Part shown: positions 7,705-15,000 of the stretch, one piece after another
Numbering within the stretch: the first letter of the stretch is position 1
Layout of the letters: every line of letters starts with the position of its first letter
From: JBEKCP01 sp050014815
GTDB taxonomy: Bacteria > Planctomycetota > Planctomycetia > Pirellulales > Thermoguttaceae
Direction of reading: 5' to 3'
Length of the DNA: 24,559 nt
NCBI GenBank assembly: GCA_050014815.1
Contig: JBEKCP010000018.1
Span: 1-24,559, forward strand
Translations under genes and position numbers: made by a program
Notes under the pieces: model-generated
What the model was told of the DNA's origin: nothing
Seen by the model: the letters and a program-made list of their open reading frames with translations, nothing else
Databases searched by the model: none

Positions 7705-7754
7705 TAGGCAAACTCACCCTCAAGGTCTGGTGACAGACAGTTAGGAAGGCACGC

Positions 7755-9449
7755 ATGAAACTCAACAACCGCGCGAACCAAGACAGGTTCATCGGGAGCA
7801 CCGAACGAATGAAATCCGGCTGGGCGTCACGCATCACCAACCTGTGCACCTGCGTCATCCTGGCTGCGGGTTGCAGTGGAACGGCTGTCGCCGCCGACGA
7901 TAATGCCGCCGGACCCCTTGCGGGAACATCCGGCCCGCAAACCAGGGAGAACACCCCGGCCGCGTTGCCATTTGCTTGGGAAGCGACCACGCGGCCGCAT
8001 CCCTGGCTGGAGAACTGCGATTATCCGATGCGGCAGGTGGTCGTTGATGGCGAGGTGTGGATCATCCACGTTCCCAACAGCGATGTCTACAAGGCGCGAT
8101 GCCAGATACGTCGCTACAAGGGGCCGGACCTGGAGCATCTGGTGCGCCAACCGGACGGCCTGGCCGCCGACATGTCGGGCGCCTCCGCCTTTATCTGCGG
8201 TCTGTGGTGGGACGAGCCGACCCGGACATTGTATGGCCTGATCCACGGCGAGTACGACCACAACAAGCAGCAAGGCTGGTGCAGCAAGAAGACGCGGCTG
8301 GCCATCAGCAAGGACCTGGGCCTGACGTGGACGCTGGTCGGAGACATCCTCACCCGCGCGCTGCCGAACGTGAAGGACTATTCGGGGTCCTTCTTCGAGG
8401 CCGGCCCCGCCGATTTCGACTTCTACACCGACGCCAAGGGCGGTTACTTTTATCTGACCTGCTGGAACTCGTTCGCACCCAAGCATGGCAAGCTGAACGG
8501 TTTCACGATGTACAGCGAAGTCGCCCGCTCGGCCATCGCCGACAAGATGGCGCCGGGCAAGTGGTTCAAGTTCCGTGACGGCGGCTGGACCGAGCCGGGC
8601 CTGGGCGGAAAGGCATCGCGCGTGGGATTCAGCCGGCGCGGCATCTACGGCGGCACCATCTACAGCACCGATCTGAAACTGTATCTGCGCATCGGCATTC
8701 ATGCTGGCGTCAAGGATAATCGGGGAATGCCCGGCATGGGTTTCGAAGACCGCTGCGTCTGCATCTCGACCTGCACCGATCTGGCCAAGCAGGATTGGTC
8801 GCCCATGGCGAAACTGCTGGATGAACCGCGCAACCCGCTGTTCGGCATCACCTTGAGCGATGCCAAGGGGATCGACCCGGTTTCCTGCGGTCGGACGCTG
8901 CGCGTCTACAACTACTGGCAGAATGCCGGCAAGGGCAGGGTCCTGGAGATCGCCCTGAAGGACGGCAGTACGCCCTGCCGGTACTTCCCGCCGCACGATT
9001 CCTACGACTACGAGGCGCACCCCGAATCGGGCGACCGCATCGAAAGCCGGAAGACACGGATCGTCGGATCGGCCGATGCAGCCACGCGGTATGACGGCTC
9101 TGAATGGACCGTCGAGAAGGGCGCACACTACTATCAGGGGCAGGCAAATACCGCGGCCAAGCCGGGCCAGAGCGTACAGCTCGTGTTCCAAGGACCCGAC
9201 ATCTACTGGCGGGCCGCCGCCGGCAGCGATGCGGGCAAGGCGGATGTGTTCATCGACGACGTCCTGGAACGGACCGTCGATTGCTTCTTCGCCGAGTGCG
9301 CGTTACCCTACCAATTCGCCTTCATCAAGACGGGCCTGGACCCCAAGCGGGCCCACACCATTAAGATCGTGGTCCGCGGCGATAAGAATCCCGCTTCTTC
9401 CGGGACGACGATCCGGCACATCGCGTTCGAGCACGCCGCGGAGCGTTGA
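7755..9449 (+). CDS. Secreted or lipid-anchored protein with one Asp-box (sialidase/BNR-like)
   Basis: A 564-residue exported protein. The basic N-terminus is followed by a short hydrophobic segment ending LAAGC (Cys40), which reads as a lipoprotein box; alternatively signal peptidase I could cut near AVAA (about residue 47). One Asp-box motif, SKDLGLTW (185-192), points to a sialidase-type beta-propeller, though further copies are not obvious. Residues about 430-560 look like a separate beta-rich domain with alternating hydrophobic strands, possibly carbohydrate-binding. I do not recognise an exact family or catalytic residues. It is the only clearly exported product in the + strand cluster and may handle a polysaccharide or glycan outside the cytoplasm. 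AGGAAGG precedes ATG 7755; Met19 (7809) is an alternative start that leaves a more typical signal peptide. Confidence 0.65.
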   Translation: MKLNNRANQDRFIGSTERMKSGWASRITNLCTCVILAAGCSGTAVAADDNAAGPLAGTSGPQTRENTPAALPFAWEATTRPHPWLENCDYPMRQVVVDGEVWIIHVPNSDVYKARCQIRRYKGPDLEHLVRQPDGLAADMSGASAFICGLWWDEPTRTLYGLIHGEYDHNKQQGWCSKKTRLAISKDLGLTWTLVGDILTRALPNVKDYSGSFFEAGPADFDFYTDAKGGYFYLTCWNSFAPKHGKLNGFTMYSEVARSAIADKMAPGKWFKFRDGGWTEPGLGGKASRVGFSRRGIYGGTIYSTDLKLYLRIGIHAGVKDNRGMPGMGFEDRCVCISTCTDLAKQDWSPMAKLLDEPRNPLFGITLSDAKGIDPVSCGRTLRVYNYWQNAGKGRVLEIALKDGSTPCRYFPPHDSYDYEAHPESGDRIESRKTRIVGSADAATRYDGSEWTVEKGAHYYQGQANTAAKPGQSVQLVFQGPDIYWRAAAGSDAGKADVFIDDVLERTVDCFFAECALPYQFAFIKTGLDPKRAHTIKIVVRGDKNPASSGTTIRHIAFEHAAER

Positions 9450-9484
9450 GGACGAAGAATCGAATGGGTTGCCGAGAGAGCAAA

Positions 9485-10603
9485 ATGAGTGTGACAAGCA
9501 AAGAGCGGTTCGCCCGCATCCTCGCGCACCAGCCCGTGGACCGCGTGGGCCTGTTCGAGGTGTTCTGGCAGGAAACGGCCCGGAACTGGGCGGCCCAGGG
9601 CCATTTCGAGAAACCCGAGCTGATCAGCGATCATTTCGGACTGGATGTGCGGCGGACCGGAGGGGAAATCACCCCCGGCGACTACCGCACCGTGAACCTG
9701 GTGGCCGACCTCGACGCGCGGGAAGAACTGGTCGAGGAGACCCGGACGACCAGGCTCGTGCGCGACGGCAACGGCGCGATCCTCCGCTGGTCCAAGAGCG
9801 GCTCCGGCGCTCCGGAGCACGTGGGATTCTCCGTCGAGGACCGTCATGGCTGGGAGGACCGCATCCGGCCCCACCTGCTCGACCAGCGGACCTATGAGCG
9901 CCGCGTCAAGTTCGACGCCTACCGGGACCTGCGGGCGAAGTGCCGCACGGACCAGCGGTTCATGACCTGCGCCGTCGTGGGCGCATTCGACTGCATGTCG
10001 CCCATGTGCGGGCACGAGAACCTGCTGACGGGCATGGCGTCGGATCCCGAGTGGGTGCGCGACATGGCCGACACGTATGCGACAGTCACCATCCGTTTGC
10101 TGGAAGCCCTCTTCCAGCGCGAAGGCCTGCCCGACGGACTCTGGGTCTGGGACGATCTCGGATACAAACACAAGCCGTTCATGTCCGCTGCCATGTACCG
10201 CGAGCTCGTCTATCCCGCGCACCGGAAGCTCTTCGACTTCGCCCACGGCTGCAAGCTCCCCGTGGTCCTGCACTGCGACGGTTTCGTCGAGGCGCTGATT
10301 CCTTCTCTCATCGAGGCCGGCATCGACTGCCTGCAACCGATCGAGACCAAGGCGGGGATGGACCTGGTGAAACTGAAACGGCGATACGGCGAGCGCATCG
10401 CCCTGATCGGCGGCATGGACGCCCGCGTGCTCGAGACCAACGATCTTGCGGCCGTGCGACGCGAACTGGAGTCGAAGTTGCCCGCGGCCATGGCCGGCAG
10501 CGGCTATGTCCTGCAGGTCGACCATAGCGTTTCCAGTCTCGTGGAGTACGGGACTTACCGGTATTTCGTCGAGCACGGACTGGAAATCGGAAGGTATACA
10601 TAA
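9485..10603 (+). CDS. Second URO-D family protein, lacking the zinc-site cysteines
   Basis: A 372-residue protein of the uroporphyrinogen decarboxylase superfamily. It begins MSVTSKERFARILAHQPVDRV, matching the family N-terminus, and has the central strand VVLHCDGFVEALIPSLIEAG followed by LIGGMDARVLETND. Where the first paralogue (76-1221) has His-Ser-Cys, this one has His263-Cys-Asp, and the C-terminal cysteine is replaced by VDHSVSS. The zinc methyltransferase site is therefore not conserved, so its chemistry probably differs from its partner. ATG 9485 was chosen because it sits next to the family motif and follows GAGAGAG. ATG 9464 and a TTG overlapping the previous stop are alternatives. 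Substrate unknown. Confidence 0.78.
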   Translation: MSVTSKERFARILAHQPVDRVGLFEVFWQETARNWAAQGHFEKPELISDHFGLDVRRTGGEITPGDYRTVNLVADLDAREELVEETRTTRLVRDGNGAILRWSKSGSGAPEHVGFSVEDRHGWEDRIRPHLLDQRTYERRVKFDAYRDLRAKCRTDQRFMTCAVVGAFDCMSPMCGHENLLTGMASDPEWVRDMADTYATVTIRLLEALFQREGLPDGLWVWDDLGYKHKPFMSAAMYRELVYPAHRKLFDFAHGCKLPVVLHCDGFVEALIPSLIEAGIDCLQPIETKAGMDLVKLKRRYGERIALIGGMDARVLETNDLAAVRRELESKLPAAMAGSGYVLQVDHSVSSLVEYGTYRYFVEHGLEIGRYT

Positions 10604-10725
10604 CCACTATCACGACATTACGCGAACGAGTCTCGACGGCAATCAAAGACCGACCCGGCGCGGCGGCAGTTGTGTACCGGCGCGCGAAATAACAGAAGCA
10701 ATACTGACCGAGGAGGCCGGGTTCC

Positions 10726-11625
10726 ATGATGCCTATTCGACGCACAGGATCGGAAGACGAGCCTTCGGCCGTCCGGCAGGCCGCATCGCCGCGGGCGCGG
10801 CGCGCGATGGCTGCGCGCGGCCTCGATGCGGCCGCCCTGCGCGGCAGCGGCCCCGGCGGACGGATCGTCGAGGCCGACGTCCTGCAACACCAGCCCGCGG
10901 CCGCGCAGGCTCCGGCCGGCGGCCGCCAGGTCTCGATCAGTTCCATGCGATTGGCTATTGCGAAGCGGACCGCCGAGAGCTTCGCCACCATCCCGCACTT
11001 CTACCTCCGGGCGGAAGTCGATGCGACCGCGCTGGTCGCCTTGCGGGCACAGCTTCTCGAAGAGGTGCAGCGGCAACACGGCGTGCGGCTCACGCTGACC
11101 GATTTCCTCCTCGGCGCCATGGCGCTGGGCCTGGCCGACTGCCCCTTTGCCAATCGCATTTGGCGCGACCAGGGGCTCCTGGAGTTTCCGACCGCCGACC
11201 TGGCGGTGCAAGTCGCGGTCGAAGACGGCCTGCTGGCGCCCGTGATCCGCTGTGCGGACCGCCTCGGACTGCCGGGCCTGGCCAAGGAGCGGTCGCGGTT
11301 GATCGCCGGTTGCCGATCGGGTAAACTGCCGGCCGACGCGATGGGAGGCGCGGCCTGTTCGCTGAGCAACCTTGGCGACACCCGCGTGGACGAGTTTGCG
11401 GCCGTCATCATGCCGCCGCAGAGCAGCATCCTGGCGGTCGGCCGCGCGGCGCCCCGGCCGCTGGCCGTCGACGGGCGACTTTGCGTGCGGACCACCTTGC
11501 GGATTTGCCTGTCCGCCGACCACCGCGTCATGGACGGCATGGCCGCCGGCCGTTTTTTGAGCCGGATCGTCGAGTACCTGGAGAATCCCACGCTGCAACT
11601 TTGGGCCGCGATGCGGCAGGCGTGA
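10726..11625 (+). CDS. 2-oxoacid dehydrogenase E2 acyltransferase without lipoyl domain
   Basis: A 299-residue E2-type dihydrolipoyl acyltransferase, far shorter than the usual more than 400 residues. Residues about 20-54 form an E3/E1-binding domain (SPRARRAMAARGLD... GSGPGGRIVEADVL). Residues about 68-299 are the catalytic core, with SADHRVMDG providing His266 and Asp270 near the C-terminus. The lipoyl domain that normally precedes these is missing, and the 122 bases upstream contain no remnant of one; the in-frame stop nearest the start is at 10705. The lipoyl domain at the end of the E1 fusion (4071-6623) very likely serves this core. AGGAGG lies nine bases before ATG 10726; ATG 10729 is also possible. 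It transfers acyl groups to CoA, and the acyl type is not predictable. Confidence 0.88.
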   Translation: MMPIRRTGSEDEPSAVRQAASPRARRAMAARGLDAAALRGSGPGGRIVEADVLQHQPAAAQAPAGGRQVSISSMRLAIAKRTAESFATIPHFYLRAEVDATALVALRAQLLEEVQRQHGVRLTLTDFLLGAMALGLADCPFANRIWRDQGLLEFPTADLAVQVAVEDGLLAPVIRCADRLGLPGLAKERSRLIAGCRSGKLPADAMGGAACSLSNLGDTRVDEFAAVIMPPQSSILAVGRAAPRPLAVDGRLCVRTTLRICLSADHRVMDGMAAGRFLSRIVEYLENPTLQLWAAMRQA

Positions 11626-11655
11626 AACCATTTACCCGTGCAACGGAGCCCCAAG

Positions 11656-12498
11656 ATGAATGCCACCGGAAAACTTGCCGGAAGAAAGGCCCTGATTACC
11701 GGCGCGGGGACGGGCATCGGGCGCGAAATCGCGCTGGAGTTCGCCCGGCAGGGGGCCGACGTGGCCCTGCACTACGCCCACAGCGGCGCGGGCGCCCGGA
11801 CTGCGCTGGCGGAGATCCAGGCGATGGGCCGCCGTGGTGCGGCCTTTCCCGCGAACTTCGACGACGTCGACGACGTGGTGAAGCTTGCCGATCGCGCCGT
11901 CGAATTCCTCGGGCAAATCGACTGTCTGGTCAACAACGCCGGCATCACGATGAACAGGCCGTTTCTCAAGGTGACCCGCGAGCAGTTCGACTTGCTCTAT
12001 CACGTCAACATGCGAGCCCAGTTCTTCTTGACGCAGCGGATCGTCAAGGACATGCTCGAACACGGCGGCGGCGCGATCTGCAACCTCACGTCGATCCACG
12101 GTCTCCAGGGCGCGCCGGAACACTCCCTGTATGCCGGGACCAAAGGGGCGATCATCGCCTATACGCGCGTCCTGGGCGTCGAGCTGGCCCACCGCGGCAT
12201 TCGCGTCAATGCCATCGCCCCCGGCTGGATCATGGTCGAGAACCACGCCAAGGCGTTCGCGCACTATAGCGAAGAGGCTGCGCGGGAATCCGCGAAGAAC
12301 GCCGTTCCCGCCGGCCGCCCCGGGACCCCGCTGGACATCGCCAGGCTGGCCGTCTTCCTCTGCTCGGACGACGCCGATTACATCATCGGACAGACGCTCG
12401 TGGCCGACGGCGGCACAACGTCGCTCATGTCGCTGATCTCCGATTTCCGCAACGAATCCACGGCCCGTTTCGGCACGGGCTATGTCCCTGGAGTCTAG
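11656..12498 (+). CDS. Short-chain dehydrogenase/reductase (SDR) family oxidoreductase
   Basis: A 280-residue classical SDR. The NAD(P)-binding motif TGAGTGIG spans 15-22, NNAG is at 93-96, and the catalytic tetrad is visible as Asn118, Ser146, Tyr159 and Lys163 (SLYAGTK). The C-terminal portion ends with the typical G(Q)xLVADGG. In this neighbourhood it could oxidise a sugar at C1 (rhamnose, fucose or glucose dehydrogenase type) or a keto-deoxy acid, but SDR substrate cannot be read from these motifs. ATG 11656 is preferred because GGAG lies about seven bases upstream; a GTG at 11638 is in frame. Its end lies four bases before the transporter start, and the transporter ribosome-binding site falls within its last codons. 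Confidence 0.87.
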   Translation: MNATGKLAGRKALITGAGTGIGREIALEFARQGADVALHYAHSGAGARTALAEIQAMGRRGAAFPANFDDVDDVVKLADRAVEFLGQIDCLVNNAGITMNRPFLKVTREQFDLLYHVNMRAQFFLTQRIVKDMLEHGGGAICNLTSIHGLQGAPEHSLYAGTKGAIIAYTRVLGVELAHRGIRVNAIAPGWIMVENHAKAFAHYSEEAARESAKNAVPAGRPGTPLDIARLAVFLCSDDADYIIGQTLVADGGTTSLMSLISDFRNESTARFGTGYVPGV

Positions 12499-12502
12499 TA
12501 CC

Positions 12503-13744
12503 ATGGATTTGACAACGATCTTGGGCGCTTTGGTAGTCGCGGCCGCGGGCCTGGTCATGGGCAGCGGGGCCTGGCCGTACAAACTCATGCGAAAGTTCCA
12601 GTTCGAGCACTGGTGGTTCGTTGGAATGCTCGTCGGGTTGGTCGTGATGCCTTGGACGATTGTTCTGCTGGGCTGCCCGGATGCCTTCCAGGCGCTGTCG
12701 AGCGTGCCGGTTTCCGCGATCGTCCTGGGAAACCTCTTCTCGCTCGGCTGGGGTGTCGCCAACGTGCTCTGCGGCTTGTGCTATGTCCGCATCGGCGTGG
12801 CGCTGACCGGGGCCATTCTCGCCGGGCTGGGCGTATCGGTCGGAGCAATCGTGCCGCTGGTCTTCAAGGGGTCGGGGCTGTTCCGCGACGCCGCGGATCT
12901 CGGATCGCCCGCCGGAATCGCCGTCCTCGCCGGCGTCGGCGTGATGCTCGTCGGGGTCGTCGTGGCGTCGATCGCGGGTTTCGGCCGCGACCGCGCTTTG
13001 CAGAAATCCCGGGCAATCGGCGGCGGCTTTCTGGGCGGGTTGATCATGACGGTCGTCGCCGGCGTGCTGTCGTCCTTCATGGCGTTCGTGTTTGTCTACA
13101 GCCAGGGCCCCATCGTCGCACAGTTCAGTCGCGTCGCGCCCGAACAGACCATCCAGGTCGCGATCGAAGGACGCGAAGAACTCTCCGGCGACCGCCGTGT
13201 CGGCGGCAACGGCGCCATCGCAATCGGCAGTCTCGGGTCGGTCCAGGTCGGCGGGATCAGTGCCGCCGCGGCGGCCGAGCGGATCAAGGAACGCCTCGCG
13301 GAACACCGATTGGGCGGTCCGCCGAGCGTCCGCGTCGAGACAGGGAGCATCCCTGCCACGTTCGCGGTGTTTGCCGTCGGATTGCTGGCCGGGGCGCTGG
13401 TGAACGTGGGCTATGCCGCGTACCTCCTCACGCGGAACCAATCGTGGAACGTCTTCGCCGAAAGCGGGCGAGAGCTCGTCCTGGCCATCGTCATCGGCGT
13501 GAACTTCAGCCTGGCTGTCGCGCTGATGGGCAAGGGCATGTTGCTCTTGGGCGCCCTGGGGGCGTCGATCGGCTTCGGCATCCAACAGGCCATGCAGATG
13601 ACCGGCGCCCAGGCGCTCGGGTTCGTCAGCGGAGAATGGCGCGGCGTCGAGGGAAAGCCGCGAGTGCAGATGTACGTGGCGATCGCGATCCTCATCGCGG
13701 CCGCCAGCATCCTCGCCTACGGCAACACGCTGGCCAAGAGCTAG
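12503..13744 (+). CDS. RhaT-type L-rhamnose/H+ symporter with an inserted periplasmic-type domain
   Basis: A 413-residue inner-membrane protein with about ten hydrophobic helices. The opening region GSGAWPYKLMRKFQFEHWWFVGML matches the RhaT family of the drug/metabolite transporter superfamily, which imports L-rhamnose and related sugars with protons. Approximate helices are 3-20, 38-56, 66-90, 97-121, 136-156, 174-199, 284-308, 322-342, 343-365 and 390-410. Between helices 6 and 7 lies an extra soluble segment (about 206-281) that resembles a polysaccharide-export domain. Basic residues in the helix 1-2 and 5-6 loops suggest those loops are cytoplasmic, which would place the insert in the periplasm. 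Family members are usually about 340 residues, and the insert accounts for the difference. ATG 12503 follows GGAG by nine bases; ATG 12482, overlapping the SDR, is an alternative. Confidence 0.82.
   Translation: MDLTTILGALVVAAAGLVMGSGAWPYKLMRKFQFEHWWFVGMLVGLVVMPWTIVLLGCPDAFQALSSVPVSAIVLGNLFSLGWGVANVLCGLCYVRIGVALTGAILAGLGVSVGAIVPLVFKGSGLFRDAADLGSPAGIAVLAGVGVMLVGVVVASIAGFGRDRALQKSRAIGGGFLGGLIMTVVAGVLSSFMAFVFVYSQGPIVAQFSRVAPEQTIQVAIEGREELSGDRRVGGNGAIAIGSLGSVQVGGISAAAAAERIKERLAEHRLGGPPSVRVETGSIPATFAVFAVGLLAGALVNVGYAAYLLTRNQSWNVFAESGRELVLAIVIGVNFSLAVALMGKGMLLLGALGASIGFGIQQAMQMTGAQALGFVSGEWRGVEGKPRVQMYVAIAILIAAASILAYGNTLAKS
13118..13345 (+). other. Polysaccharide-export (Poly_export)-like domain inserted in the RhaT-type transporter
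   Basis: Residues about 206-281 of the transporter read APEQTIQVAIEGREELSGD, then VGGNGAIAIGSLGSVQVGGI, then a helix AAAAERIKERLAEH, and finally PSVRVE. The order (beta strand with an LSGD turn, a small glycine-rich sheet with G.I.IG.LG.V.V.G, a helix, then P.V.V) follows the N-terminal domain of Wza-type outer-membrane polysaccharide export proteins. It is hydrophilic, flanked by helices on both sides, and in frame without any sign of frameshift. Its role here is unknown; sugar or glycan sensing or a partner contact is possible. Confidence 0.65.
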
Positions 13745-13750
13745 ATTCCC

Positions 13751-14800
13751 ATGAAACGTAACCTGATGGAAACGCTTCGCGGCATCGGCAAACCAACGGA
13801 TCTCTGCCTCGCGCCGGACGGGAGCTCGATCCTGGTCCTGCCGCACGGCGGGCGGATCCTCGGGCTGTTCGCCCCGGGCAGCGAGGAGAACTTTCTCTGG
13901 ACCCATCCCGCGCTGGCGTCGCCGGCCACCGCCCGGGAGTTCTATGCCGGCGACCAGTGGCACAATTCCGGCGGCGACCGCACCTGGCTGGCGCCCGAAG
14001 TGGACTTCTTCCTCCCCAACTTCCCCGCGCTGGACAAGTATCGGCAACCGCGACAGCTCGACCCGGGCAACTACCAACTGGACGCCAGCGGCGCGGAGTT
14101 GAGGTTGACCAGCCGGCTCGAACACGTCCTGTCGCGATCGCGGCAGAAGGTCGAGCTGGAGATCTCGAAATCGGTCGGCCCGGCCGCAAACCCGCTGCGC
14201 TACGAAACCGGCGTCGACCTTGCCGGCATCGACTACGCCGGCTACACGCTCCGCAGCTCGTTGCGATGGCTCGGCGGCGACGGCGCAAGTTCGGCCGTGG
14301 GGCTTTGGAATCTCCTCCAGATGCCGCACGGCGGAGAACTCCTGGTCCCTACCCACGTCGCGACCCGGCCGAAAGTCTGCTTTGGAACCCTTGTCGGGGA
14401 CGACATCGCCGTCGGCGAGCGATTGGTCCGCTACCGGATGCGGGCCTCCGGCGAACAGAAGATCGCCGTCCGCGCCGTGGCGGTCACCGGCCGGGCGGGC
14501 TACCGCTACCGGGCCCGCGACGGGCGCTGGGCCCTGGTCGTTCGCAACTTCTTCGTCGACCCGTCCGGCCAGTACGTGGACGTCCCCTGGAGCGACGCGG
14601 CGGACCTCGGCTACGCCGTGCAAGCCTGCAACGTGAACAGCGGCCTGGGCCGCTTCAGCGAGCTGGAATACCACGCGCCGGCCATCGGCCCGAGTTTGGG
14701 CCGCCTCGCGGCGGACGATGTGTCGCAGGTCTGGGCGTTCCGCGGAACGCGCGAGCAGATCGCCGCCGTCAGCGGCAACCTCTTGACCGCGGATTGGTGA
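13751..14800 (+). CDS. Conserved hypothetical protein, possible aldose-mutarotase fold
   Basis: A 349-residue protein without signal peptide or membrane segments. It contains a motif near residue 75, GGDRTWLAPE, and a largely beta-stranded pattern with many short alternating hydrophobic stretches, reminiscent of galactose-mutarotase-like proteins annotated as domains of unknown function. No catalytic residues can be assigned with confidence. It follows the transporter by six bases and is probably co-transcribed, so a role in interconverting sugar anomers after import, or in sugar binding, is a reasonable guess. ATG 13751 begins MKRNLMETLRGIG; Met6 (13766) is an alternative. It ends just before a palindromic repeat array that separates it from convergent genes. 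Confidence 0.55.
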   Translation: MKRNLMETLRGIGKPTDLCLAPDGSSILVLPHGGRILGLFAPGSEENFLWTHPALASPATAREFYAGDQWHNSGGDRTWLAPEVDFFLPNFPALDKYRQPRQLDPGNYQLDASGAELRLTSRLEHVLSRSRQKVELEISKSVGPAANPLRYETGVDLAGIDYAGYTLRSSLRWLGGDGASSAVGLWNLLQMPHGGELLVPTHVATRPKVCFGTLVGDDIAVGERLVRYRMRASGEQKIAVRAVAVTGRAGYRYRARDGRWALVVRNFFVDPSGQYVDVPWSDAADLGYAVQACNVNSGLGRFSELEYHAPAIGPSLGRLAADDVSQVWAFRGTREQIAAVSGNLLTADW

Positions 14801-14805
14801 CCCAA

Positions 14806-15000
14806 CTGCAGGTCCCGCTTGCCGAGCGGGACTTCACGAAGCAGCGAAACGGGGTCTCGCTCGGGCCTGTAGGTCCCGCTTGCCGAGCGGGACTTCACGA
14901 AGCAGCGAAACGGGGTCTCGCTCGGGCTGTAGGTCCCGCTTGCCGAGCGGGACTTCGCGAAGCAGCGAAACGGGGTCTCGCTCGGCAAGCGAGACCTACT
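14806..15000. repeat. Three tandem copies of a bipartite palindromic repeat
   Basis: Units start at 14806, 14867 and 14927, spaced 61 and 60 bases, and are almost identical (a C/T near the start and TTCACG against TTCGCG are the visible differences). Each begins with a hairpin GTCCCGCT-TGCCG-AGCGGGAC, followed by about 20 bases (ending GCAGCGAAACGG) and the start of a second hairpin. Only the third unit is complete: it closes with GGTCTCGCT-CGGCA-AGCGAGACC and ends CCTAC, so 14929-14999 runs from GTAGG to CCTAC as an overall inverted repeat. The block fills the space between two convergent genes and may act as a two-way terminator. It is non-coding as far as I can see. Confidence 0.9.

Noticed and set aside
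10604..10725. Possible remnant of a lipoyl domain or a promoter before the E2 gene
   Set aside because: No lipoyl motif was found in any frame and there is an in-frame stop at 10705; no convincing -35/-10 pair was seen.
12425..14674. 749-codon open frame on the - strand opposite the transporter and mutarotase-like genes
   Set aside because: Its translation is rich in Arg, Asp, His and Gln with no recognisable domain. It is antisense to two well-supported genes, and such frames are expected in high-GC DNA.
14806..15000. CRISPR-like array
   Set aside because: The three units are adjacent and have no unique spacers between them. They are 60-61 bases long with internal hairpins, and no cas genes are present.
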